A stretch of 5,982 nt of DNA from Saprospiraceae bacterium (GTDB taxonomy: Bacteria; Bacteroidota; Bacteroidia; Chitinophagales; Saprospiraceae). The notes under the pieces are model-generated. The model saw only the letters and a program-made list of their open reading frames with translations. It ran no database searches and had not been told where the DNA came from. Within the stretch, counting starts at the first letter, position 1. Each line of letters starts with the position of its first letter. The DNA is taken from positions 1-5,982 of the forward strand of contig JABWAJ010000368.1 in NCBI GenBank assembly GCA_013361075.1. The letters run 5' to 3'. Below, in pieces: positions 1 to 5,982 of the stretch. The position numbers were made by a program, and so were the translations under genes.

Positions 1-879
1 AATCAGGTGCGGGCTATTGCCAACCAGCACGCCTCGCACCGAGTGGCCTGGCCGGGCTCCGGAAGCGACCGTTACCGAGTCGCCGAGGTGAAAGGTCATG
101 TCTATGGTTTCGTGAATAAAACCCCGGACTTTGGTTGGTTTCACCGGATTGATGCTTACCAAAGTTGTGTGCGCATCCACGGTTTCTCCTTCCAAAGCAG
201 AAAGATTGTCAATAAAACCATCAATGGGCGATACCAGTACCAGCCTGGATTTTTCATCTTCGAGTGCGGCAATTTCACTGCGGAGTTGCTGGGTTCGGGC
301 TGCTTCCAATGCAAGATTGTCTTTCTTTTGAACCTCCAGCAGGCGGATTTCCCGATACAGGGGTTCTTTTGACTGGCGAATGACCTCTTCAACGGCAGCC
401 CGCTGGGCGGTTTGTAAATTGTCCGGAGTGGCAGCCGTAGCGATGCCCTGTCTTTCGGCTACAATTTGACGGAGTTGCTTTTGTATTTGGGCTTCGCTTT
501 CTTCTACTACCACCTCTGCGCGCAGTTCGCTGGCTTCGGCAATTTGTTTGGCTTTCAGCAAAGCAATTTCATTGTCCAGTGAATTGTTCTGTGCAGCCCG
601 TTCCAGCTGGATTTGCCGGATGGCGGCGAGGCGTTCTGCAATTTCGTTGTCTAAATCGGTGCGGTACAGGCGCATCAGGGTATCGCCGCGTTGCACCTGT
701 TTGCCGGGCTCGACGTAGATGTTTGTTACCCAAACCGGGTGATCAAAGCTCAGATCGCGTTCGTCGGTTTCAGCCGCTCCAAAAAAGGCATTTACATTCT
801 GGCGCTCAAAGCTGTTTTTGATCCAGAAAAGGCCCAGGAGTGCTGCGATCCAAAAGATGTATAACACGTTGAATCTCAT
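1..879 (-). CDS. HlyD-family periplasmic adaptor (membrane fusion protein), 3' end cut by window edge
   Basis: This is the N-terminal 293 residues of a periplasmic adaptor subunit; the frame stays open to position 1, so the C-terminus is missing. Adaptors of this family sit in the inner membrane, span the periplasm and link an inner-membrane transporter or synthase to an outer-membrane channel. Visible parts in order: a short basic N-terminus and one hydrophobic segment (about residues 5-20) without a lipobox, so an HlyD-type anchor rather than an AcrA-type lipoprotein; the first half of a lipoyl/barrel-sandwich domain (about 48-72, with VEPGKQVQRGDTL); a long charged, Gln/Glu-rich helical hairpin (about 73-210); the second lipoyl half (about 213-243, with SPIDGFIDNL and EGETV); then the start of the beta-barrel (from about 246). 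The ATG at 879-877 overlaps the stop of the DUF4956 gene. No Shine-Dalgarno site is obvious, which fits coupled translation. The family call is firm; the cargo is unknown. Confidence 0.9.
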   Translation of the reverse strand, partial: MRFNVLYIFWIAALLGLFWIKNSFERQNVNAFFGAAETDERDLSFDHPVWVTNIYVEPGKQVQRGDTLMRLYRTDLDNEIAERLAAIRQIQLERAAQNNSLDNEIALLKAKQIAEASELRAEVVVEESEAQIQKQLRQIVAERQGIATAATPDNLQTAQRAAVEEVIRQSKEPLYREIRLLEVQKKDNLALEAARTQQLRSEIAALEDEKSRLVLVSPIDGFIDNLSALEGETVDAHTTLVSINPVKPTKVRGFIHETIDMTFHLGDSVTVASGARPGHSVRGVLVGNSPHLI

Positions 880-881
880 CA
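877..881 (-). promoter_or_regulatory. TGATG stop/start overlap (translational coupling junction)
   Basis: Read on the minus strand, the TGA stop of the DUF4956 gene (881-879) shares its last A with the ATG of the HlyD-type gene (879-877). Such one-base overlaps usually allow a terminating ribosome to restart. This supports both the HlyD start choice and cotranslation of the two proteins. Confidence 0.75.
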
Positions 882-1571
882 GGCAAAAGGATTGATATCG
901 GTTTGTTTGCTAAAACGGCGGATGTGAATTTGAGCCACAGAAAGTGCATGCACGAGGTTTCGGCGTTCTTTTTCATGGCGCATGATGACCACATAGTCGT
1001 ACTCTACCATTCCTTTACCGGTGGTTTCGGACAGGGTGCGCATGCCGTGTTGATTCCAGTGGCGGCAGTATTGCGACAATAGTTTTTCAAATGCCTCTAA
1101 TTCAGCCTCGTCATCGGGGAGCCGCACCCTCAATTCCCACAAGGTATTGTTGCCTACATGGTAGGGGGTCAGGCGCAGGGCAAATGCTGCTACACAAAAT
1201 CCGGTGGTGCCGATGATGGCGATGTAGAACCCGTATACCCCGCAGGCAAGTCCGGCGCCAAGTGTGGCAAACATAAAAACGATGTCGCGCGGGTCGCGCA
1301 GGGTAGTTCGGAAGCGAATGATCGCCAAAGCACCCAGCATGCCCAGCCCGGTAGCTACACTATCGCCGATTGCCTGCATGATGGTAGAGGCCACGAGGGC
1401 ACTCAGGATCAATGCCTGCATGAAATTCGGATTCCGTATGGTATGCGGCGAGGTGCGTTCATAGGTAAACGCGATCAGGCCGGACAGTAAAAATGCCAGC
1501 AAGAAAGTGAACAGCACCATCTCGAGGGTAGGATGCTCTATTTTGGAATAGAGCGATAAAAATTCCTGCAT
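879..1571 (-). CDS. DUF4956 family integral membrane protein
   Basis: A 230-residue protein that matches the DUF4956 family as I know it. The N-terminal 135 residues are membrane-embedded: a hydrophobic segment at about 17-36, another at about 51-68, the family signature stretch at about 69-97 (GDSVATGLGMLGALAIIRFR, followed by TTLRDPRD), and two closely packed Gly/Ala-rich segments at about 98-132. The conserved Arg residues in IRFR and the LRDPRD loop are the hallmark. Residues about 140-230 form a soluble, charged tail with alternating strand/helix character, probably cytosolic. The biochemical function of DUF4956 is not established; from memory, members are often found near VTC-type polyphosphate polymerase domains or envelope/export genes. 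The gene is directly coupled to the following HlyD-type adaptor, suggesting joint action at the inner membrane. The start is the ATG at 1571-1569, just before the first hydrophobic region; no clear ribosome binding site precedes it. Confidence 0.88.
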   Translation of the reverse strand: MQEFLSLYSKIEHPTLEMVLFTFLLAFLLSGLIAFTYERTSPHTIRNPNFMQALILSALVASTIMQAIGDSVATGLGMLGALAIIRFRTTLRDPRDIVFMFATLGAGLACGVYGFYIAIIGTTGFCVAAFALRLTPYHVGNNTLWELRVRLPDDEAELEAFEKLLSQYCRHWNQHGMRTLSETTGKGMVEYDYVVIMRHEKERRNLVHALSVAQIHIRRFSKQTDINPFA

Positions 1572-1584
1572 TGTCGCTTTAAGT

Positions 1585-1617
1585 TTGGGTATTGGGTATT
1601 TGTTACTGGTTACTGGT
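1585..1617. repeat. Two tandem 7-bp repeat pairs (TTGGGTA x2 and GTTACTG x2)
   Basis: Positions 1585-1600 read TTGGGTA twice plus TT, and 1602-1617 read GTTACTG twice plus GT, so both blocks have a perfect 7-bp period. They lie 14-46 bp upstream of the DUF4956 start codon, inside its probable 5' leader. The two units are related (both contain a T-A-Y-T-G-G core when rotated). Related copies occur in the opposite orientation about 60-100 bp away. Confidence 0.7.
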
Positions 1618-1672
1618 GCAACCCCAGCCTTCGGTAATCGTCAGGGGAAAATCTCCTGCCTGCTCCATTGCT

Positions 1673-1708
1673 CAATAACCAGTATGCCAATAACTTTTGC
1701 CCAATAAC
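1673..1708. repeat. Inverted partners of the heptamer block (three CAATAAC copies)
   Basis: CAATAAC occurs three times, at 1673-1679, 1688-1694 and 1702-1708. On the other strand these read GTTATTG, a one-base variant of the GTTACTG unit at 1602-1615. Two perfect pairings are nested: TATTGGG at 1590-1596 with CCCAATA at 1700-1706, and TACTGGTTA at 1604-1612 with TAACCAGTA at 1676-1684. The block could therefore form an imperfect long-loop stem in RNA or DNA, or be the remnant of a small palindromic element. Confidence 0.6.
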
Positions 1709-1724
1709 GGCCAATGTTACCAAG

Positions 1725-1738
1725 TTTTTTTAAAAAAA
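1725..1738. repeat. T7A7 palindrome
   Basis: Seven T followed by seven A make a perfect 14-bp self-complementary tract in the gap between the DUF885 and DUF4956 genes. It has no GC stem, so it is not a standard terminator. It could act as a bent or easily melted element upstream of DUF4956, or simply reflect AT-rich spacer. Confidence 0.5.
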
Positions 1739-1783
1739 TCGGTAAAGGCGGAAAAATAATAGGAGAATGGAAGGAAGGATGAC

Positions 1784-1799
1784 AAAAATGGAGCCCATT
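1784..1799 (-). terminator. Weak terminator-like hairpin downstream of the DUF885 gene
   Basis: On the minus strand, AATGG (1799-1795), a 3-base loop GCT, and CCATT (1791-1787) form a perfect 5-bp stem; its final two T residues run on into three more, giving a run of five (1788-1784). Two G-T wobbles could lengthen the stem. It starts about 40 bp after the DUF885 stop, where a terminator would be expected. The stem is short and only two of its pairs are G-C, so termination would be partial at best. Confidence 0.3.
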
Positions 1800-1839
1800 C
1801 CTAAAGTGGCTTATTGCAAATTTTGGCTGAGATGCTGCA

Positions 1840-3198
1840 TCAATCTCCAAAAAGTATGGTTTCAATGTTTCGTTCCACGGCCTCAACCGGCACCTGCCCT
1901 GTCATTAAATACGCACGGTGAAAAGCAGGCAGCGAAAATTTCTTCGGGTATTTCTTTTTCAGCGCAGCAATCATCTGTTCAATTTTCCAGGCACCTACTT
2001 TGTAACTGAGGGCTTGTGCGGGCCAGTTGGTACAACGCACGACTTCCCTTTCGGCGATGGCGTCCTGACCGGCAATGTGTTTTTTCCAGCAGGCAATGGC
2101 CTGTTCTTTGGTCCAGCCAAAGTGGTGAATGCCTACGTCAATGAGGATGCGGGTAGAACGCACCAGATCCCACTCCCATTTGCCGAGCTCAGTCCAGCCG
2201 TCGCGGTAGAGGCCAACTTCTTTTCCAAAATATTCAACATAAGCAGCCCAGCCCTCAAAATGGCCGGGGTAGTAAAAGTGGCGTTTGAAAGCCGGTTGCT
2301 CCGGCAATTGTTCCCGCAACCACCACTGGTAATGGTGCCCCGGAACAGCTTCGTGAATGAACAACCAGTCCATCGCCCGGCGATTGTGGCGGCTGTCGTG
2401 GAAGTTGAAGTGAAAAACGGGCGTACCGTAAGCGTTGTCGTCAGCCGGGCTGTAATACCCGGGGGGCGTAAAGGGGCCGGCATTGGGCCATTCCATAAAA
2501 GCGATATCAGAAACAGCGGTATCGGCAAACAACTTGCCGATGTTTTGATAAACAATTGCTTTCATGGCCTCGTAACGGCTCAGGATTTCGGCTTTGTCGG
2601 TGAGGTAGAAAGTGTCTGATTGCAGGTGCTGGTAAAATCCCGCACTGTCTGCAGCATAACCTAACTGAGCCTGAAGGCGTTTGATTTCTGCTTTTACCCG
2701 GGCTACTTCCTGTTCTCCAAAAGCAAAAAGGGCTTCAGGTTCAATGTCCACACCGGTATAAAAACGAATGCGGTACTGATAGCGGCCTGGTGGCAGCTGG
2801 CTCAGGCCATCCCCGGGCAGCGGCTCAGGACGTTGGGTACGCCAGGCTTTTTCCCAGACGATGCGATCGAGGTTCATTCGGATTTCAAAATCGAGGTGGT
2901 CGTAGTGAAGGCGGTTTTGGGCTTCGAGTTTTGCCCGGTTTATTGTTGCCAGCCGGGTTTTTATGCCTTCAAAAAATGCCTGTTGTTTGCCTAAGTGGTC
3001 CAGGGGGGCCATTGCCTGAATTTCAGCTTTGAAGTCGAAATTTGGAGCAGGAATTTCAAGAGCGGCATACCCTGCATCAAAATCGGCCATCAATTGGACA
3101 AAAGCAGCGTGCGGCGCGGTTTTTTGGGCCTTAACGGGGAAACAAAGCAATAGCAGCAAAAAGGTACGGTATAATTTTTTCGAATTGTGCTTAATCAT
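1840..3198 (-). CDS. Secreted DUF885 family protein, putative zinc metallopeptidase
   Basis: A 452-residue exported protein of the DUF885 family. Residues 1-25 look like a signal peptide: basic start (KHNSKK), a Leu-rich core, and a likely cleavage near PVKA-Q. The C-terminal half carries the family landmarks: HEAVPGHH at 282-289 (candidate zinc ligands and catalytic Glu283), EGWAAYVE at 315-322 (candidate third ligand Glu), R350 and DVGIHH at 354-359, and PAQALSYKVG at 393-402. The His-Glu to His spacing is longer than in classical HEXXH enzymes, which is normal for this family as I remember it. Members are usually regarded as putative metallopeptidases; the substrate cannot be read from sequence. 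DUF885 proteins are commonly nearer 550-610 residues, so this one is compact, mostly in the N-terminal half. The ATG overlaps the end of the preceding gene by 8 bp, and a good signal peptide follows at once, supporting this start and cotranscription with the PDZ-hydrolase-propeller gene. Confidence 0.88.
   Translation of the reverse strand: MIKHNSKKLYRTFLLLLLCFPVKAQKTAPHAAFVQLMADFDAGYAALEIPAPNFDFKAEIQAMAPLDHLGKQQAFFEGIKTRLATINRAKLEAQNRLHYDHLDFEIRMNLDRIVWEKAWRTQRPEPLPGDGLSQLPPGRYQYRIRFYTGVDIEPEALFAFGEQEVARVKAEIKRLQAQLGYAADSAGFYQHLQSDTFYLTDKAEILSRYEAMKAIVYQNIGKLFADTAVSDIAFMEWPNAGPFTPPGYYSPADDNAYGTPVFHFNFHDSRHNRRAMDWLFIHEAVPGHHYQWWLREQLPEQPAFKRHFYYPGHFEGWAAYVEYFGKEVGLYRDGWTELGKWEWDLVRSTRILIDVGIHHFGWTKEQAIACWKKHIAGQDAIAEREVVRCTNWPAQALSYKVGAWKIEQMIAALKKKYPKKFSLPAFHRAYLMTGQVPVEAVERNIETILFGD
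3191..3198 (-). promoter_or_regulatory. 8-bp gene overlap ATGATTAA
   Basis: The ATG of the DUF885 gene (3198-3196) lies inside the last codons of the PDZ-hydrolase-propeller gene, whose TAA stop is at 3193-3191. The genes are in different frames. No purine-rich ribosome binding site precedes the ATG, so the second gene probably depends on ribosomes arriving from the first. Confidence 0.7.
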
Positions 3199-5371
3199 GA
3201 TTTGTTGGGTTGTTGGTGAATCGTTTTAACAAATAAATACCGATGGTACGATCCATCTGCCGATTGAACACTATTTGGTTTCCGGAAGCAGCATAACCTG
3301 CCCGCGCATCGTATTTTGGGGGTTCGGCAAAACTGACCTGCCGGACATCGCTGCCATCTGCATTCATTTCATAAAGCCGGTAAGCTCCATTGCGGCGGGA
3401 GGAAAAAATGATTTTGCTGCCATCGGGCGACCAGGCCGGCCAACCTTCCATTTGGGGTGTTTGTGTGAGGTTAACAGGGTTGCTGCCATCGGAATTCATG
3501 ACAAAAATATCATCACTGCCATCCGGGAACCCTTTTAAATACAGGATTTTTTTGCCGTCTGGCGAAAATCGCGCACAGGTTTCCACTTCCGGAGTCTGGG
3601 TGATTCGGGTTTGGTTTTTGGCCTTCAGGTCGGTTTGATAAATTTCGAAACTTTCCCTGTTGTCGCGGGAAGAATTGAAGAGCAGACTTTTTCCATCGGG
3701 GGCAAAATAAGGATGAATGTCCCGGCCCGGGTGGTTGGTCAGCCGGATTAGGTTGCTTCCGTCGCGATCCATTATATAAATTTCTTCGTTGCCGTCCCTG
3801 TCAGAAACAAAGGCAATTTTGCGATTGTCTGCCGACCAGTCAGGGAAATTGTTGTTGTGGTCACCCTGGGTGAGTTGCCGTACGTTGCTGCCATCTGTAT
3901 CCATCAGATAAAGTTGCCATTTCCCGCTGCGGTTGCTTTGAAACAGGATTTTGGATCCGTCCTGCGACAAACGGGGGTATGCATTTTCAATGCCTTCCAT
4001 CCACAATACTTCCTGTACATTTTCTTTTTCCGGAAGCATGTTTTCCGGCATTTTCCAGATCAATTGTTTTTTCAGCCATTCGCTGACCATCTCGGTTACT
4101 TTTGGGTTAAACGGGCCAGGATTTGTTCGGGCTTCCGAAAAAGTTGAAGCGAGGTACATGCCGTGGTTGCTGTTTGGGATTTCCAAAAAAGTACCATTTC
4201 CCGGGTGGCTTTGATTGACGGTTTCGGCAATCAGTTCGTGCTCACGACGAGCCGATATGTAATCCGTACTTCCCCAGGCTGCGAGCGCTTTCCCCTGGTA
4301 AGCCTGCCAAAGCGCCGGAATGTTCAGGTCGTAGAGCTGGCGCCAGTAAGCTTCGCTTCGAAGCAACAAAATGTCATATACCCCGTCACAAACCTCGTCT
4401 AATTTTACTGCTTCCTCCCGACTCAGGCGGGCGCTCAGCAGCATGGCTGCACAGGCGCATTCCCGTTTTACATAGGTATCTGTTTCGGCGGCATCCAGCT
4501 CCAGTGCCTGGGCAATGGTGCGTCGGGTATTGGTAAAATATTCCATAAAATTGACCCCAATGGTGCCGTAAGCGACAATGCCTTTTACACTAAAATCCTT
4601 TGCCAGCATCGGGGCCATCAGGCCGCCCATGCTGTGGCCAAACACAAAACAATTGGAGGAATCTACCCCTGCCGAGGCCTGAAGGGCCGCATACGCCTGC
4701 CGGTAGCCTTCCAGTTCTGTATAAAAGTCAATGGATTCGCAAGGTGCGCCACGGCTGTCGCCCAGGCCGGATTTGTCTACCCGCATGACCACAAAACCTT
4801 GCCGGGCGATGGCGTTGATGAGTTGTGTTTCTGGACGGAGTGTGTCAAAAGGAGTGTCCATCGAATAACAGCCGATGCCCTGAATAAAAAGCAGGGCAGG
4901 CAGCTTTCCACTGCGGTGCCTGGGCCTGGTCAGCATGGTGCGGAGCTGCGCGTCACCGGCTTTAACAGAGCTGTAGGTTACCTCCAGGTCGGGGTAAGTC
5001 TCTGCCGGAACCCCCTGAATGATGGTTTGCTGTACCATCGTTTTTCCTGCCCGGAACAGTTTATATTGGAGGGTTTGCCCGGCGCGGTATGCACCCACCG
5101 CCCGAACTGCTTCGTCGGGCGAATTGACTTCACGGCCATCCAGTTCCAGCAACACATCACCGCGTTGTAAACCTGCCGCTTCTGCGGTTGAACCGGCAAT
5201 AATTTGTTGGATAAGGACGCCTTTTATTGCGGGCAATTTCATCACGCGTTGTACGTCTTCGGTTACAGGCTCCATACGAATGCCCATGAACGCACGGCGC
5301 TGGAGGTCCTGTGCCCTTAACTGTACAAGGAATGCAAGTAAAAATAAGCCGGTGGTGATTCCTGATCTCAT
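3191..5371 (-). CDS. Secreted PDZ - alpha/beta hydrolase - TolB-type propeller fusion
   Basis: A 726-residue exported multidomain protein. Residues 1-20 form a signal peptide with likely cleavage at LRA-QD. A PDZ domain follows at about 25-118 (FMGI near its start, GLQRGDVLLELDGREV at 67-82). An alpha/beta hydrolase spans about 130-437: the nucleophile elbow GHSMGG puts Ser247 as nucleophile, with Asp370 (GSTD) and His403 (NSNHG) as likely acid and base; GLGDSRGAPC plus a downstream DF pair is typical of this secreted hydrolase type. A helical cap with Cys305 and Cys307 lies between about 275 and 355. Residues about 460-716 hold six PD40/TolB-like blades beginning near 464, 507, 551, 597, 641 and 687; four carry an M-[DN]-x-D-G-S-[ND] turn and the last is degenerate. 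The role is probably periplasmic or extracellular ester or peptide hydrolysis, with PDZ and propeller guiding substrates; that is inference. Propeller-hydrolase enzymes of the S9 type have the reverse order. The ATG at 5371-5369 starts directly at the signal peptide. Confidence 0.9.
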   Translation of the reverse strand: MRSGITTGLFLLAFLVQLRAQDLQRRAFMGIRMEPVTEDVQRVMKLPAIKGVLIQQIIAGSTAEAAGLQRGDVLLELDGREVNSPDEAVRAVGAYRAGQTLQYKLFRAGKTMVQQTIIQGVPAETYPDLEVTYSSVKAGDAQLRTMLTRPRHRSGKLPALLFIQGIGCYSMDTPFDTLRPETQLINAIARQGFVVMRVDKSGLGDSRGAPCESIDFYTELEGYRQAYAALQASAGVDSSNCFVFGHSMGGLMAPMLAKDFSVKGIVAYGTIGVNFMEYFTNTRRTIAQALELDAAETDTYVKRECACAAMLLSARLSREEAVKLDEVCDGVYDILLLRSEAYWRQLYDLNIPALWQAYQGKALAAWGSTDYISARREHELIAETVNQSHPGNGTFLEIPNSNHGMYLASTFSEARTNPGPFNPKVTEMVSEWLKKQLIWKMPENMLPEKENVQEVLWMEGIENAYPRLSQDGSKILFQSNRSGKWQLYLMDTDGSNVRQLTQGDHNNNFPDWSADNRKIAFVSDRDGNEEIYIMDRDGSNLIRLTNHPGRDIHPYFAPDGKSLLFNSSRDNRESFEIYQTDLKAKNQTRITQTPEVETCARFSPDGKKILYLKGFPDGSDDIFVMNSDGSNPVNLTQTPQMEGWPAWSPDGSKIIFSSRRNGAYRLYEMNADGSDVRQVSFAEPPKYDARAGYAASGNQIVFNRQMDRTIGIYLLKRFTNNPTNHD

Positions 5372-5390
5372 AGCTTTTCAAAATTTACTG

Positions 5391-5420
5391 CAAAACTAAG
5401 TGGCGGCAGGACAGTCGGAA
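5391..5420 (-). promoter_or_regulatory. Candidate Bacteroidota-type promoter for the hydrolase pair
   Basis: On the minus strand TAGTTTTG (5398-5391) matches the Bacteroidota -7 consensus TAnnTTTG exactly. Nineteen bases upstream is TTC (5420-5418), one mismatch from the -33 TTG. Transcription would start close to 5384, leaving a leader of roughly a dozen bases before the ATG at 5371. The 62-bp gap after the AraC-type gene has no convincing terminator, so readthrough from the regulator gene may also contribute. An operator for the regulator would be expected here but no clear repeat is visible. Confidence 0.4.
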
Positions 5421-5433
5421 TGTGCGAAAAAGG

Positions 5434-5982
5434 CTATTTTTTCATAGCAGCGTAGGCCGCCGGAGTGCAGGCATAGCGTTCCCGGAACAGTCGGATAAAA
5501 GAACTGGCGTCTTCAAAACCTGCCTGCCTCCCGATTTCGGATACAGGTGCCGAGCCCCAATTGAGTTGCTGGCGGCAGAATTCCAGGCGTTTGCCGATAT
5601 GATACTGGTGTGGCGGTAAGCCGAAAAGGGTTTTGAATGCGCGTTTGAAATGGTGTGGCGACAAACAGGCAACTTTGGCAACTTCATCGAGGTGAATGCG
5701 GCGGTCTAAATGGGCATCCATGTAATCCCGCGCAATGCTCAATCGCCGGAAAAGTTCAGCCCGGGTAGAAGCCTTGACGCTGCTGAGTTTGTTAATTTCA
5801 ATTTTGAGATTCCGGTGGATTTCCAGCATGCGCATGAGCAGGAGGGTATAAATCCCATCGAGATCGGCTTCTTTCCTGATGGCCAGCTCTTCATCGGTCA
5901 GGTTGCGAAGCCGTCCGAACAATTGGCGGATAAGAGGGTCGGCATCGTAGGTTTTTTCAAAAAACTGAACAGGTTGCTGAGG
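5434..5982 (-). CDS. AraC/XylS-family transcriptional regulator, 5' end cut by window edge
   Basis: The C-terminal 182 residues of an AraC-type regulator. The frame is open through the right edge, beginning PQQPVQFFEKTYDADPLIRQ, so the TTG at 5922-5920 is an internal Leu codon and not a start. The two helix-turn-helix motifs of the DNA-binding domain are clear: the first around residues 97-121 (LDEVAKVACLSPHHFKRAFK), the second around 146-172 (VSEIGRQAGF, then SSFIRLFRERYACTPAAY). The part before about residue 80 is the end of the N-terminal effector or dimerisation region; too little is present to name its fold. It is a helical stretch (LLMRMLEIHRNLKIEI), consistent with a linker or dimerisation helix. 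AraC regulators usually activate nearby genes, and the PDZ-hydrolase-propeller gene begins 62 bp downstream on the same strand, so it is the natural candidate target. The ligand is unknown. The protein ends in AAMKK shortly after the second motif, as usual. Confidence 0.92.
   Translation of the reverse strand, partial: PQQPVQFFEKTYDADPLIRQLFGRLRNLTDEELAIRKEADLDGIYTLLLMRMLEIHRNLKIEINKLSSVKASTRAELFRRLSIARDYMDAHLDRRIHLDEVAKVACLSPHHFKRAFKTLFGLPPHQYHIGKRLEFCRQQLNWGSAPVSEIGRQAGFEDASSFIRLFRERYACTPAAYAAMKK

Noticed and set aside
1831..1841. GATGC/GCATC palindrome with a one-base centre at the DUF885 stop.
   Set aside because: A one-base loop cannot form a normal hairpin and no U-tract follows; it may be an operator half-site by chance, but nothing supports that.
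1767..2009. A plus-strand start codon preceded by AGGAG and AAGGAAGG, resembling good ribosome binding sites.
   Set aside because: The predicted 80-residue product runs into the antisense of the DUF885 gene and looks like no protein. The real genes here do not use Shine-Dalgarno sites, so the purine run is probably chance.
1918..2619. A 233-codon open frame on the plus strand.
   Set aside because: It lies fully antisense to the DUF885 gene, whose signal peptide and catalytic motifs are unmistakable. Its translation shows no domain, and long antisense frames are common opposite such genes.
3349..3910. Recurring DNA string close to TTGCTGCCATC in the 3' half of the large gene.
   Set aside because: These are the codons of the repeated MxxDGSN turns of the propeller blades, so they are explained by protein repeats and not by a separate DNA element.
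4634..5170. A 178-codon open frame on the plus strand.
   Set aside because: Antisense to the PDZ and hydrolase region of the real gene; no recognisable motif and Cys/Arg/Gly-rich, unlike a folded protein.
5426..5443. GAAAAA and TTTTTC inverted repeat spanning the stop of the AraC-type gene, as a possible terminator.
   Set aside because: The stem has one G-C pair, overlaps the stop codon, and is too weak to be called a terminator.

Overview
The window looks like an ordinary chromosomal stretch from a member of the Bacteroidota, possibly Saprospiria- or Chitinophagia-like. The evidence for this is a TAnnTTTG-type promoter box, the near absence of Shine-Dalgarno sequences before clear starts, roughly balanced base composition, and the gene content: a DUF4956 membrane protein, secreted DUF885 and TolB-propeller proteins. 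The taxonomic call is an inference from style, not from a marker gene. No RNA genes, CRISPR arrays, insertion sequences or phage genes were found.

All five genes lie on the minus strand, so transcription runs from high to low coordinates. In transcription order they are: (1) the C-terminal part of an AraC/XylS-type transcription factor, cut by the right edge (5434-5982); (2) a 726-residue secreted protein with a PDZ domain, an alpha/beta hydrolase and a six-bladed TolB/PD40 propeller (3191-5371); (3) a secreted DUF885 metallopeptidase-like protein (1840-3198), whose start overlaps the end of gene 2 by 8 bp; (4) after a 268-bp gap, a DUF4956 inner-membrane protein (879-1571); (5) a HlyD-family periplasmic adaptor (1-879), cut by the left edge, whose start overlaps the stop of gene 4 in a TGATG junction.

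The genes form two functional blocks. The first is the pair of exported hydrolases, probably cotranscribed and possibly controlled by the AraC-type regulator just upstream; a good promoter candidate sits between regulator and pair. The second is the DUF4956-HlyD pair, probably translationally coupled and part of an unidentified envelope or export system that continues past the left edge. The gap between the blocks holds a cluster of 7-bp direct repeats with inverted partners, a T7A7 palindrome and a weak terminator-like hairpin.

The most noteworthy items are the domain order PDZ-hydrolase-propeller (the reverse of prolyl-oligopeptidase-type enzymes), the tight DUF4956-HlyD coupling, and the intergenic heptamer repeat/inverted-repeat block. 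Nothing here proves a wholly new system.
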